Positions 15,700 to 23,075 of a DNA stretch of 64,000 nt are shown piece after piece. A model generated the notes under the pieces. The model was not told the origin of the DNA, searched no databases, and saw only the letters and a list, made by a program, of their open reading frames with translations. How positions within the stretch are numbered: position 1 is the first letter of the stretch; each line of letters opens with the position of its first letter. The stretch lies in assembly GCF_004138205.1 (NCBI RefSeq), contig NZ_RXNQ01000009.1:1-64000 (forward strand). Direction: 5' to 3'. The position numbers were made by a program, and so were the translations under genes. This stretch comes from Pedobacter sp. SYP-B3415. Lineage in GTDB: Bacteria > Bacteroidota > Bacteroidia > Sphingobacteriales > Sphingobacteriaceae.

Positions 15700-16754
15700 G
15701 TTGCTAGGTTTGATATTACTCCAGTACGCCTTTGCCAGTTAGCAAGCGCTATCGAAATCCCAACTGGCGACAAATTGAAATTTTTATACTCTGTGTTATT
15801 GAATATCTCACGAAGCTTCACATATCCAGGAAAACGATCGCTTAATAATCTAACAACTTCATCTTCGGTCAGAAGGTTGCCTCCGTGTAATGCCAAAATA
15901 TCGGGCCATTCATGTTCAGGGTAACCATATTGACTCAGAAAAGGAGTGATCTGATCTTTAGATTCGAATCCAAGAATCATATTTTCAGGAACATGAAAAC
16001 TTGGTATCAGATGTGCATTCAATCCAGCTGATGAGAATCTTTCTAATTCATTGCTCTGAAATCCTTTGTCAAAGTAGATTTGGTAATTTGACAGTACCAA
16101 CTTCTCGTAAGGGTTAAAAGAACCGACTATTTTCGTGACAAGCCCGAGGTACTCAAGAAATTCTATGTCTGCATTGACTTCAGCAATATTGACGTGATTA
16201 ACTAATTGAAATAGCGGTTCCAATCGTTCCATTAACCCGTCGAAATTTTTACAAAGAAGCTGTTTCGTCAAAAAGAAATGCTGCGTGATAGTTAATAAAT
16301 CCATTTGGTGGATTGACAATTTAGGGGCTAGCCTCAAACCTTCATCTAAAACAGCTTGTCTTCGATTCCTAATTGGAGATTTTGCCCGGTCGATTAACAT
16401 TTGAACAAGCATGTCGGCAAGTTCTGGATCCCCGGCCTTGGCATATTCTTTCTGAGCATTGAATAATGAATCTTGCATGCCCGGTTGCTTAAACTCGTCA
16501 AGCGCCCCCTGATTCTCTTGTTGAAGTCTTTCAACTAGTTTGGTGGTAATTTCTTCAGCGCGTTCAGATGCTATCTTGGCTGCTTCGTTTTTAAGATCTA
16601 TAAAGTTTGATCTAAATAGATCCAAAAACAGCTCTTTCACATCCGAATACGATAGACCATAATTGTTATTGTTAATTGTTTGCGCCTGATTGAACTGCGA
16701 TTGATCGCCCCCGCTTGCCGAATTGCTGCTATCGGTTCCTAACATCTTTGCCAT
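15687..16754 (-). CDS. LPO_1073/Vpar_1526-like protein (cargo, possible defence)
   Basis: A 355-residue protein. Residues 10-35 are an Asn/Gln/Ser-rich stretch (GGDQSQFNQAQTINNNNYGL). A helical segment follows (LSYSDVKELFLDLFRSNF, then ASERAEEITTKLVERLQQEN) and a block with DSLFNAQKEYAKAGDPELAD and LDEGLRLAPKL. I recall this pattern from the LPO_1073/Vpar_1526 protein family, which is scattered among bacteria and has no established role. Its start overlaps a two-helix membrane protein by 26 bp, and the partner ends in a similar Asn-rich motif. The pair looks like a membrane-linked cargo module, perhaps excluding other phages; that is inference. Confidence 0.65.
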   Translation of the reverse strand: MAKMLGTDSSNSASGGDQSQFNQAQTINNNNYGLSYSDVKELFLDLFRSNFIDLKNEAAKIASERAEEITTKLVERLQQENQGALDEFKQPGMQDSLFNAQKEYAKAGDPELADMLVQMLIDRAKSPIRNRRQAVLDEGLRLAPKLSIHQMDLLTITQHFFLTKQLLCKNFDGLMERLEPLFQLVNHVNIAEVNADIEFLEYLGLVTKIVGSFNPYEKLVLSNYQIYFDKGFQSNELERFSSAGLNAHLIPSFHVPENMILGFESKDQITPFLSQYGYPEHEWPDILALHGGNLLTEDEVVRLLSDRFPGYVKLREIFNNTEYKNFNLSPVGISIALANWQRRTGVISNLATWVG

Positions 16755-16989
16755 GGTTAATCGTTATATCGCCGGCACTCTGATTGACATTGGAATCTTT
16801 TCCGGTATTAACATTGAATTTATTTATGGTCTTTTGTTGTTCTGCCTTCGAATCGCCAGGCTTGAACATAGCATAGCAAAGAGCTAGGGAGGAGATACAT
16901 ACGGCGACAACTGGTTGAACCGATCGGTCCAGATATAGCCAGGCGAGACAACAAGCCAAGGCTATGGATGTAGCAATTTTGAGAAACAT
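16729..16989 (-). CDS. Small two-helix membrane partner with Asn-rich tail
   Basis: An 86-residue protein with two hydrophobic helices (about residues 3-20 and 25-43), then a polar tail containing NKFNVNTGKDSNVNQSAGD and ITINHGKD. Such short G-D-x-x-x-N-Q repeats occur in several small bacterial membrane proteins encoded beside larger effector-like proteins. It is the first gene of the minus-strand cargo operon, overlapping the LPO_1073/Vpar_1526-like gene by 26 bp. It may anchor the larger protein at the inner membrane. No function is established. Confidence 0.6.
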   Translation of the reverse strand: MFLKIATSIALACCLAWLYLDRSVQPVVAVCISSLALCYAMFKPGDSKAEQQKTINKFNVNTGKDSNVNQSAGDITINHGKDVRNR

Positions 16990-17084
16990 GTAATTCAGAT
17001 TTACTCAAATATAACGATGGTAACCCCATTTACCAATACCCCGTCATAATCTGTCGGTGCGTGAAAAAAAAATCTTTCGATTAT

Positions 17085-17100
17085 TATACATATATGTATA
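17085..17100. promoter_or_regulatory. Late palindrome, copy 1 (before terminase)
   Basis: A perfect 16-bp palindrome, TATACATATATGTATA. Its last two bases form the start of a TATTTTTG -7 element (17099-17106), 28 bp before the small terminase ATG. Identical copies lie at 19936 and 29013. The position fits an operator or activator site over the promoter of the packaging genes. Confidence 0.7.
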
Positions 17101-17106
17101 TTTTTG
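17099..17106 (+). promoter_or_regulatory. Bacteroidota -7 promoter element before terminase
   Basis: TATTTTTG matches the TAnnTTTG consensus for the Bacteroidota housekeeping sigma factor. Transcription would begin about 20 bp before the small terminase ATG. The upstream side of the element is inside the 16-bp palindrome, so a bound regulator could block or recruit polymerase. Confidence 0.55.
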
Positions 17107-17134
17107 CGTATGTACCAGCCTGCACTCACCGACA

Positions 17135-17620
17135 ATGTCCGATAGCCTATCAAACAAACCTGTAAAAGTCTCCCAGCTAGAGAAGTTGAAGCGCCTGCGC
17201 AAAATTCAGGAGTGGATCCTTGATGACTTCAGTCACCGGGATATCGTGGCTAAAGGTGTTGCCGAATGGGACGTATCTGAACGCACTGTCGAGCGGTACT
17301 ATTCCGATGCCTTCAAAGAGTTTCGCGAGCGTACCAGGTTCGATACTGAGCACCTCAAAGCTTACTACAAAAGCCGCAAGCGTAAGCTCATTCAGGACAT
17401 GGATCCGGTGCTGAAGAAAACACCTGCAGGTGTACGCGCCATCAATAAGGTCCTTGATTCCATGGCAAAGATTGATGGCATCGTAATCGATAAGGTCGAG
17501 CTATCAGGGCCTGATGGTGCGCCTATCGCTACCCAGACATCCATCGACATGAGCAACCTTACCGATGATCAGCTCAAAGCATTAGCAGCTCTCAAAAGAT
17601 CTTTGCGTAACCCTTCATAA
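17135..17620 (+). CDS. terS: Terminase small subunit
   Basis: A 161-residue protein from the ATG at 17135; the open frame reaches 17057, but those residues would be encoded by the promoter and palindrome. Residues 20-60 form an HTH (WILDDFSHRDIVAKGVAEWD, VSERTVERYYSDAF), followed by helices (KAYYKSRKRKLIQDMDPVLK) and a C-terminal tail. The layout and the position 2 bp before the large subunit identify the DNA-recognition subunit of the packaging motor. The first gene of the late block. Confidence 0.78.
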   Translation: MSDSLSNKPVKVSQLEKLKRLRKIQEWILDDFSHRDIVAKGVAEWDVSERTVERYYSDAFKEFRERTRFDTEHLKAYYKSRKRKLIQDMDPVLKKTPAGVRAINKVLDSMAKIDGIVIDKVELSGPDGAPIATQTSIDMSNLTDDQLKALAALKRSLRNPS

Positions 17621-17622
17621 AG

Positions 17623-19071
17623 ATGACACTTGACGCGCTCCTTGATATCGATGAAAAGGACGTCAATGCCGAAATGTTCCGGCGTGGCGACTTCGATTTC
17701 ATTACCGTGCGCGATGGGGGCGATGCATACGTAAATGAGAAGGGTGAGCTGCGTTACAAGCACCTAAAACAGGAGGCTGCACTTCGTTCCCTTACCGATC
17801 AGAGCAGCAACGAGATTGTATACGGTGGTGCTGCAGGTGGCGCCAAGACATGGACCGGCTGTGCCTGGGTGCTCTTCAGTGCTTACCTGTATCCCGAAAC
17901 CAAATGGTTCATCGGCAGGGACGAGCTGAACAAGATTGAAAGCACGACCCTGCTTACCTTTCACCGGGTGGCCAAGACATACGGATTCATTCGGGGTGTA
18001 GATTATCAGTACCTGCAGAAAGGTCACTGCATCAAGTTTGCCAACGGATCGCAGATCGACCTGCTGCAGCTCAAGTACATGCCGAAGAAGGATCCACTAT
18101 TCGAACGGTTTGGCTCCCTTGAGTACACCGGTGGCTGGATGGAAGAGGGTGGTGAATGTCATTTCGGTGCCTTCGATACGCTCAAGTCTCGTGTAGGTCG
18201 TATGAACAACGACCGGCACCGTCTGGCCCGGAAGCTGTTCGTTACCTGCAATCCTAAAAAGAACTGGTTATACAGGGAATTCTTCAAGCCTGCCGAGAAG
18301 GGCATGCTGCTCGACTACCAGGTGTTCATCCAGTCATTGGTATCCGACAACCCATTTATCGAATCTGGATACGTTGAGGGCCTGCTATCCATCAAGGACG
18401 TAGCCAGGAAGGAAAGGCTGCTGAAAGGAAACTGGGATTACGATGATGATCCCGCGGCTATCATGCCGTACATCAATATCAACGACCTGTTCACCAACCA
18501 GCATGTGCTGCGGACCGGTATCAGGTACATTACTGTCGACGTGGCCAGACAAGGAAAGGATGCAACCAAGATCTATGTATGGGATGGCTTTGTCTGCTTT
18601 GAACGGCATACCCTCACTAAAGCCGGTACCGATGTCGTGGAACAGAAGATCAAGGACCTGGCCAATAAGTACAACGTCCCTATGTCCCGGGTTGTGGTTG
18701 ATGCTGATGGCATTGGTGGCGGCGTTGTGGATCATCTCAAATGCCAGGAGTTCCTTAACCAGTCAACACCGTTCGAAAAGGAGAACTATGCCAACAAACG
18801 GGCGCAGATGTACTTTGCATTGGCGCTCCTGGTCAATGCCGGTGGAATGTACCTGGAAGGTTGCGAGCCAGAACTTAAGGAGCAGATATCCCTGGAGCTA
18901 TCCGTCATCAAAAAGAAGAACCTGGACGGTGATGGTAAGGACGATATCATCGACCGTAAGTCGATCATTGAGCTGATAGGGAGCTCACCAGATAACGCCA
19001 CATGCCTGATGCTACGGATGTTCTTCACTTACTTCAAGCCGATTAAAAAACCAAAATACTCACTCGTATGA
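17623..19071 (+). CDS. terL: Terminase large subunit
   Basis: A 482-residue packaging ATPase/nuclease. The Walker A-like loop is VYGGAAGGAKTWTGCA near residue 70 and the Walker B-like strand is GGWMEEGGE near residue 175. The nuclease half has RYITVDVARQGKDATKIYVW with the first catalytic aspartate, VVVDADGIGGGVVDHL, and DNATCLML near the C-terminus. Length is normal. It overlaps the tail-chaperone gene by 4 bp. Unusually, the portal gene lies 13.5 kb further on, after the tail genes. Confidence 0.92.
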   Translation: MTLDALLDIDEKDVNAEMFRRGDFDFITVRDGGDAYVNEKGELRYKHLKQEAALRSLTDQSSNEIVYGGAAGGAKTWTGCAWVLFSAYLYPETKWFIGRDELNKIESTTLLTFHRVAKTYGFIRGVDYQYLQKGHCIKFANGSQIDLLQLKYMPKKDPLFERFGSLEYTGGWMEEGGECHFGAFDTLKSRVGRMNNDRHRLARKLFVTCNPKKNWLYREFFKPAEKGMLLDYQVFIQSLVSDNPFIESGYVEGLLSIKDVARKERLLKGNWDYDDDPAAIMPYININDLFTNQHVLRTGIRYITVDVARQGKDATKIYVWDGFVCFERHTLTKAGTDVVEQKIKDLANKYNVPMSRVVVDADGIGGGVVDHLKCQEFLNQSTPFEKENYANKRAQMYFALALLVNAGGMYLEGCEPELKEQISLELSVIKKKNLDGDGKDDIIDRKSIIELIGSSPDNATCLMLRMFFTYFKPIKKPKYSLV

Positions 19072-19703
19072 AGATACCTATTACAATAGCCTTCGCAGAC
19101 AAGAAGGACAAAGTCTATTACAAAGACCTCAAGGTGCCAACCGCCTGGGGAGATCTTACCCTCGGCCAGCTCATTGATATCAGCAAGCTGGATCCGAATG
19201 CCAAGAATCGGAAAGCTGAGGTGTATAGCATCATTACCGGTTTAACCCAGAAGGAGATTTTATCGGCGACTGATCTTGACTACTGGCAGCAAGTCGAATC
19301 AATGCTGAGCTTCCTGCAGGTAGAAGCCGACTTCAAAGTTTATCCGGTACCGACATCAGTTGAATTCCGGCTACCAGGTGATGACACCGGAACATTCGAT
19401 CGTTTCGCTGCCAGGGTACCTGCAGATCTAAGACTGGAAACGTTCGGTCAAAAGGTTGCCCTGGAAGAGTTGGTCCGTCATGTAGATCCATCCGATGCCG
19501 GTGATATCAACCTGCTGCCGATCATGCCGGAGGCGTTGGCCATTTACTTCTATCCAATCATCACAGGTGAGCCGTTCGACGATGAAAAGGTGGAGACGGT
19601 CATCGACTTGATGAAAACCTTACCTGCCAAGCATGCGATGCCGATCGCAGGTTTTTTTTTAAGCAATTATACGCTATCATCGACCACGAGCGACGAGAGC
19701 TAA
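19068..19703 (+). CDS. Tail assembly chaperone, short form (gpG-like)
   Basis: A 211-residue protein with AWGDLTLGQLIDISKL near residue 30, a pattern typical of tail assembly chaperones. Close to the end, codons TTT TTA at 19656-19661 are preceded by T, giving a TTTTTTA slippery heptamer in a run of nine T. The -1 frame is open across this point and continues for 85 codons to 19918. Thus a gpG/gpGT-type pair is likely: the short form ends at 19703 and a longer fusion is made by frameshifting. It is separated from the tape measure by 5 kb, unlike in lambda. Confidence 0.7.
   Translation: MKIPITIAFADKKDKVYYKDLKVPTAWGDLTLGQLIDISKLDPNAKNRKAEVYSIITGLTQKEILSATDLDYWQQVESMLSFLQVEADFKVYPVPTSVEFRLPGDDTGTFDRFAARVPADLRLETFGQKVALEELVRHVDPSDAGDINLLPIMPEALAIYFYPIITGEPFDDEKVETVIDLMKTLPAKHAMPIAGFFLSNYTLSSTTSDES
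19655..19661 (+). promoter_or_regulatory. Programmed -1 frameshift site (slippery heptamer)
   Basis: T_TTT_TTA is read in the zero frame as TTT TTA; both tRNAs can re-pair one base back on TTT TTT. The downstream -1 frame begins AAG CAA TTA and runs to a stop at 19916-19918. No strong downstream pseudoknot was worked out. Confidence 0.65.
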
Positions 19704-19918
19704 CCGGCAAGCTTAAGCCGGAGCAGCTGCAGGCAGGCATCCGAAACATGGATAAATACGGGCTGCTCAATTCCGTTGATGTACTGGCGGGTGGCGATAT
19801 CGCAAGATGGAACGATATCATGCGCATGCGATATGAGAAGGTGTTTGTAAAGCTGATGATGAATAAGGACCTGGTTAATTATCAGGAGCGATATGCAGAA
19901 ATCATGCGCAAGAAATAA
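19661..19918 (+). CDS. C-terminal extension of the tail chaperone (gpT-like), reached by frameshift
   Basis: Eighty-five codons in the -1 frame relative to the chaperone gene (starts KQLYAIIDHERRELTGKLK, ends RYAEIMRKK). No stop lies between the slippery site and 19916. The peptide is helical and basic at its end, as expected for the T part that contacts the tape measure. There is no good independent start before an ATG near 19748. The fusion would be about 283 residues. Translation by frameshift is inferred from the heptamer and the open frame. Confidence 0.65.
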   Translation, partial: KQLYAIIDHERRELTGKLKPEQLQAGIRNMDKYGLLNSVDVLAGGDIARWNDIMRMRYEKVFVKLMMNKDLVNYQERYAEIMRKK

Positions 19919-19935
19919 TTATTTTTAACTTAAAT

Positions 19936-19951
19936 TATACATATATGTATA
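19936..19951. promoter_or_regulatory. Late palindrome, copy 2 (across the next tail gene start)
   Basis: The same 16-bp palindrome as at 17085 and 29013. Here it spans the ATG of the following gene (19945-19947), so a protein bound to it, or an RNA hairpin formed by it, would act directly at the start of translation. With copy 1 it shares a 21-base stretch. Confidence 0.65.
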
Positions 19952-20376
19952 TTTCAGACATTGTAAAGGAACTTTCTGCTGCGGCAGGTCTCACTTTTTA
20001 CCATGGTCCCAAGGACTACCAGAACATTCAGGACCAGTCATCGGCCACCATCTTACCGGTATGCTACCTGTCAATGCCGATCAGATCCAGACGCACCAGA
20101 ACCCGGGCCGGCTTCGGTACTCCCAGCTACTACATCGAGGTTCTGTTTGCTGATGCTTCGCAGCTGCAATGGGAGACTGATGAACACCTGCAGGTGATCA
20201 AGAACATGGAGACAGTTGCCGATAGGTTCCTTAACAGCTTATTGAATCATCCTGCAGTAAAGGACGTTTCGGAACATGAATTCATTGAGGTGATCAATCT
20301 GTTCGACATGAACCTTTCCGGGATCATTGCCAACATAACTGTCCAGATAAATGATATCAGACCGAACTGTCCATGA
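19945..20376 (+). CDS. Putative tail terminator/completion protein
   Basis: A 143-residue protein with a beta-strand-rich middle (SATILPVCYLSMPIRS, PSYYIEVLFADASQLQW) and a final EVINLFDMNLSGIIANITVQ. Its size and place before an HK97-gp10-like gene fit a tail-terminator or head-tail joining protein. The identity rests on context. The start codon is embedded in the palindrome. Its end overlaps the next gene by 4 bp. Confidence 0.5.
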   Translation: MYISDIVKELSAAAGLTFYHGPKDYQNIQDQSSATILPVCYLSMPIRSRRTRTRAGFGTPSYYIEVLFADASQLQWETDEHLQVIKNMETVADRFLNSLLNHPAVKDVSEHEFIEVINLFDMNLSGIIANITVQINDIRPNCP

Positions 20377-20825
20377 GCAATTTCAATCCAGACAGCGAGC
20401 TGATCAGGGAATTCTTTGAAAGGCTTGCAGACAACATCCGGAACGAAAGTATCGCCCAGGGAAGAGTCGCCACCGGGCGCACGATCGACAGCATCCAGAC
20501 GCTGATCACGACATCAATCGGTGCGCAGCTAAGGGCAGATGCCAATATTATCCGGACGGAGTACGGTACCAGCCCAAAGGAAGCGCAGGAGCAATCATAC
20601 AGCAGCCTGGTTGATGCCCTGATTGAATGGATGGCAGCAAAGGGGTTGAGGCTAAACCCGTATGCTTTGGCTCACTCCCTTCGCAAGCGTGGATCCAGGC
20701 TTTACCAGCAGGGCGGGCAGTCGGGCGTGCTGAGCAACTTCATCCGGGAGGATAACATAAATGACTTCAGCGAGAAGCTGGCAACAAAATATTTGCGGGA
20801 GACCGCTTCACTCTTATTTCCATAA
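20373..20825 (+). CDS. HK97 gp10-like tail completion protein
   Basis: A 150-residue protein with VATGRTIDSIQT, ADANIIRTEYGTSP and a basic segment RKRGSRLYQQGGQ. The TGRTIxS...EYGT pattern is characteristic of gp10-like neck/tail completion proteins, although usually with a larger C-terminal domain. It starts within the previous stop and ends 2 bp before the large tail gene. Confidence is moderate because the motif is short. Confidence 0.55.
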   Translation: MSNFNPDSELIREFFERLADNIRNESIAQGRVATGRTIDSIQTLITTSIGAQLRADANIIRTEYGTSPKEAQEQSYSSLVDALIEWMAAKGLRLNPYALAHSLRKRGSRLYQQGGQSGVLSNFIREDNINDFSEKLATKYLRETASLLFP

Positions 20826-20827
20826 CC

Positions 20828-23074
20828 ATGGCAGACTATCAATTCATCGACACCTTCTCAATCTTTACCGGTGGCAATGGCACTCAGGTCATTGTTTTCG
20901 TTAACCGGGTGGCCCCTTACGATATTCAGATCGAATCAACTGGCGGCATCATAACTGATCTGGAGCCAGGTAATAATAACCGCGGTTATATTTCAGGATC
21001 TGCTATCTATGACTTCTGTGACGGAACTACCAAGGTTTCCACCGTTGCATCTAACGAATATCCGTACGCCTCAAGCAGCTTTGATCTAAATTCAGAGTCG
21101 TGCGGATACAATGGCGGCGGGGGCTGTACGCTCTATGTGCAGTCTATTGAGGTCAATGGCATGACCGCGCAGATCATTCCTGCCGGCTTCACCGATATCA
21201 ACAATCTGGAGTATTCGTTTGACGGAGTAAACTACTCAGCATCTAATGCGAAGGTGTTTGATGTTCCTGGAACTTATGACGGTTACGTTCAGGAGATATC
21301 AGGAGGTTGTTGGGCAGCTAAAAGCTTCCAGATTGTTGCACCTGGTCAGGAAAAGATCAGGGTTGTATCGGTAACAGCGACTGATCAGACGCAGGAGTTT
21401 GTAAACGATGGATCTGCAACGATCGAGGCGGTATCTTCTTTCGGACCTATACAGTATTCGATCGACGGCCAGACCTGGCAGAACTCAAATGTGTTCGAGA
21501 ATCTTGCTCCAGGTGATTACATGGCCTATGCGAAGGACACAACCAGCTTCCAGGATGGAAAGGCTTTTACTATCCGGGCAAAGTTTCAGATGTTGTTCGA
21601 AACGCCGGCATTTGAGGTGTCAGCTGGCAACGTTTCTAAGTGGATAGCAGCGCACAATCCAATCATCTTCAAGTTTATGCGCCGCGATTACGAGATTGAG
21701 GGCATCCTTCCTTTTCCGAATGCCAATGCTCCGGATAAGAAGCCGCTCCTGGTACTGAAATCAAACCCTGCAGGTGTGGAGAATGGCGGTACGATCATCG
21801 TTCAGAGCGAAAAGTATAAGGGAACGTTTCGTGTTGTTGAGGTGGTAGGCAAGAATGTGGTGCTCGATACGCCATGGCTGGAGCAATCTGCATCAAATGG
21901 CTTCGTGATCACCAAGGCAAAAGTGAACTATCGCATTGAACTTAAGATCCAGACCGGCATCGGTCCGATCAAGGATGTGGTACTGGGTTCATTCTCTCCG
22001 GATCCTGCCGGCATTGTTACCTGCAACATCCAAAGCAAGCTCAAGAACCTGGTAAGCAGCCGCAACGACTTCAATTATGATGCTGTCAACTGGAGAGACC
22101 TTAATGCTGCAGGATCTTTCGAGCTTTTCTACCGGCAGCTGTGGGATGGCGTTGATACAGCGCCATGGACACAGGTACCTGAGGCCTACTATTTCACCAA
22201 CTCAGCAAAGCAGCTGGGTGATCAGCTGGGTAGTAACATGGGTCAATACGTACTGTTTCCCTCATATCCAGCTGGCGCTGCGAAAGCAAGATTTCTGACA
22301 ACCTTTAAGACCGCGCGCTGGTTTGTTGGGTATCCCTTTGACCTTTCTTTCATTTACTCGGACGCTGTCTTAGGTCATGATCTATACCTGTCAGAGACAT
22401 TGCTTGATGTAAACGGCCAGGTGATCCAGTTGCCTGAGTTCACGATCATGATGAACCAGGATGATACGGCATTGATGAACGAAGATAATTCGCTAGTTCT
22501 GATCGAGCAGCAGTATGAAGGCTTTGAACCGATAAGCAAGGCGCTTGGCATTCATCGCCTGATGGTGTCTGACCTGATCTTCAGCGGAATCTTTAAGAGG
22601 GTAAGTATCGGCCGGATGGATAACGGGGTTTACACGGCATTGACCGAGGAAAAGAAGGTGATCATTGACAATGCTTGCAGAGACAAACCGGTGTACCTGG
22701 CTTGGATCAACACACTTGGCGGCTGGGATTACTGGCTGTTTGAAAGAACGCAAAAGGTTACGCTTGCATCAGGCAACATCAAGACGTATGATGTGTATGC
22801 TGAGAACCTGAGCACAACCTTTTCCAGTACTGAGACGATCAGCAAAGAAGCATCTGACAAGGTTACTGTTGGTGCAACGGTCGATCTGGAGACTTTCCTG
22901 AGCTTACGCGCGGTGATCTATTCCCCAAAGGTTTTGATGCTAATCGGGCAGCAGCCGGTTAGGTGGCTGACGGTGCAGGTTGAGCAGACCTCAGCTGCTT
23001 ATGAGACCAAAGACGGTGTAGCAGATCTGGAGTTCTCATTTATCCTTCCATCTATCAATATCCAAAGTAACTGA
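20828..23074 (+). CDS. Large tail protein with SprB-like repeats
   Basis: A 748-residue protein. Residues about 98-180 and 180-255 contain two modules of the form YSFDGVNYSASNAKVFDVPG and YSIDGQTWQNSNVFENLAPG, which resemble the SprB repeats of Bacteroidota gliding adhesins. The rest is beta-rich, with methionine-rich EFTIMMNQDDTALMNEDN near residue 540. It lies two genes after the chaperone and before another large tail gene and the tape measure. A role at the tail tip or as a tail decoration that touches the cell surface is inferred; no enzyme motif was seen. Confidence 0.6.
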   Translation: MADYQFIDTFSIFTGGNGTQVIVFVNRVAPYDIQIESTGGIITDLEPGNNNRGYISGSAIYDFCDGTTKVSTVASNEYPYASSSFDLNSESCGYNGGGGCTLYVQSIEVNGMTAQIIPAGFTDINNLEYSFDGVNYSASNAKVFDVPGTYDGYVQEISGGCWAAKSFQIVAPGQEKIRVVSVTATDQTQEFVNDGSATIEAVSSFGPIQYSIDGQTWQNSNVFENLAPGDYMAYAKDTTSFQDGKAFTIRAKFQMLFETPAFEVSAGNVSKWIAAHNPIIFKFMRRDYEIEGILPFPNANAPDKKPLLVLKSNPAGVENGGTIIVQSEKYKGTFRVVEVVGKNVVLDTPWLEQSASNGFVITKAKVNYRIELKIQTGIGPIKDVVLGSFSPDPAGIVTCNIQSKLKNLVSSRNDFNYDAVNWRDLNAAGSFELFYRQLWDGVDTAPWTQVPEAYYFTNSAKQLGDQLGSNMGQYVLFPSYPAGAAKARFLTTFKTARWFVGYPFDLSFIYSDAVLGHDLYLSETLLDVNGQVIQLPEFTIMMNQDDTALMNEDNSLVLIEQQYEGFEPISKALGIHRLMVSDLIFSGIFKRVSIGRMDNGVYTALTEEKKVIIDNACRDKPVYLAWINTLGGWDYWLFERTQKVTLASGNIKTYDVYAENLSTTFSSTETISKEASDKVTVGATVDLETFLSLRAVIYSPKVLMLIGQQPVRWLTVQVEQTSAAYETKDGVADLEFSFILPSINIQSN

Positions 23075-23075
23075 T

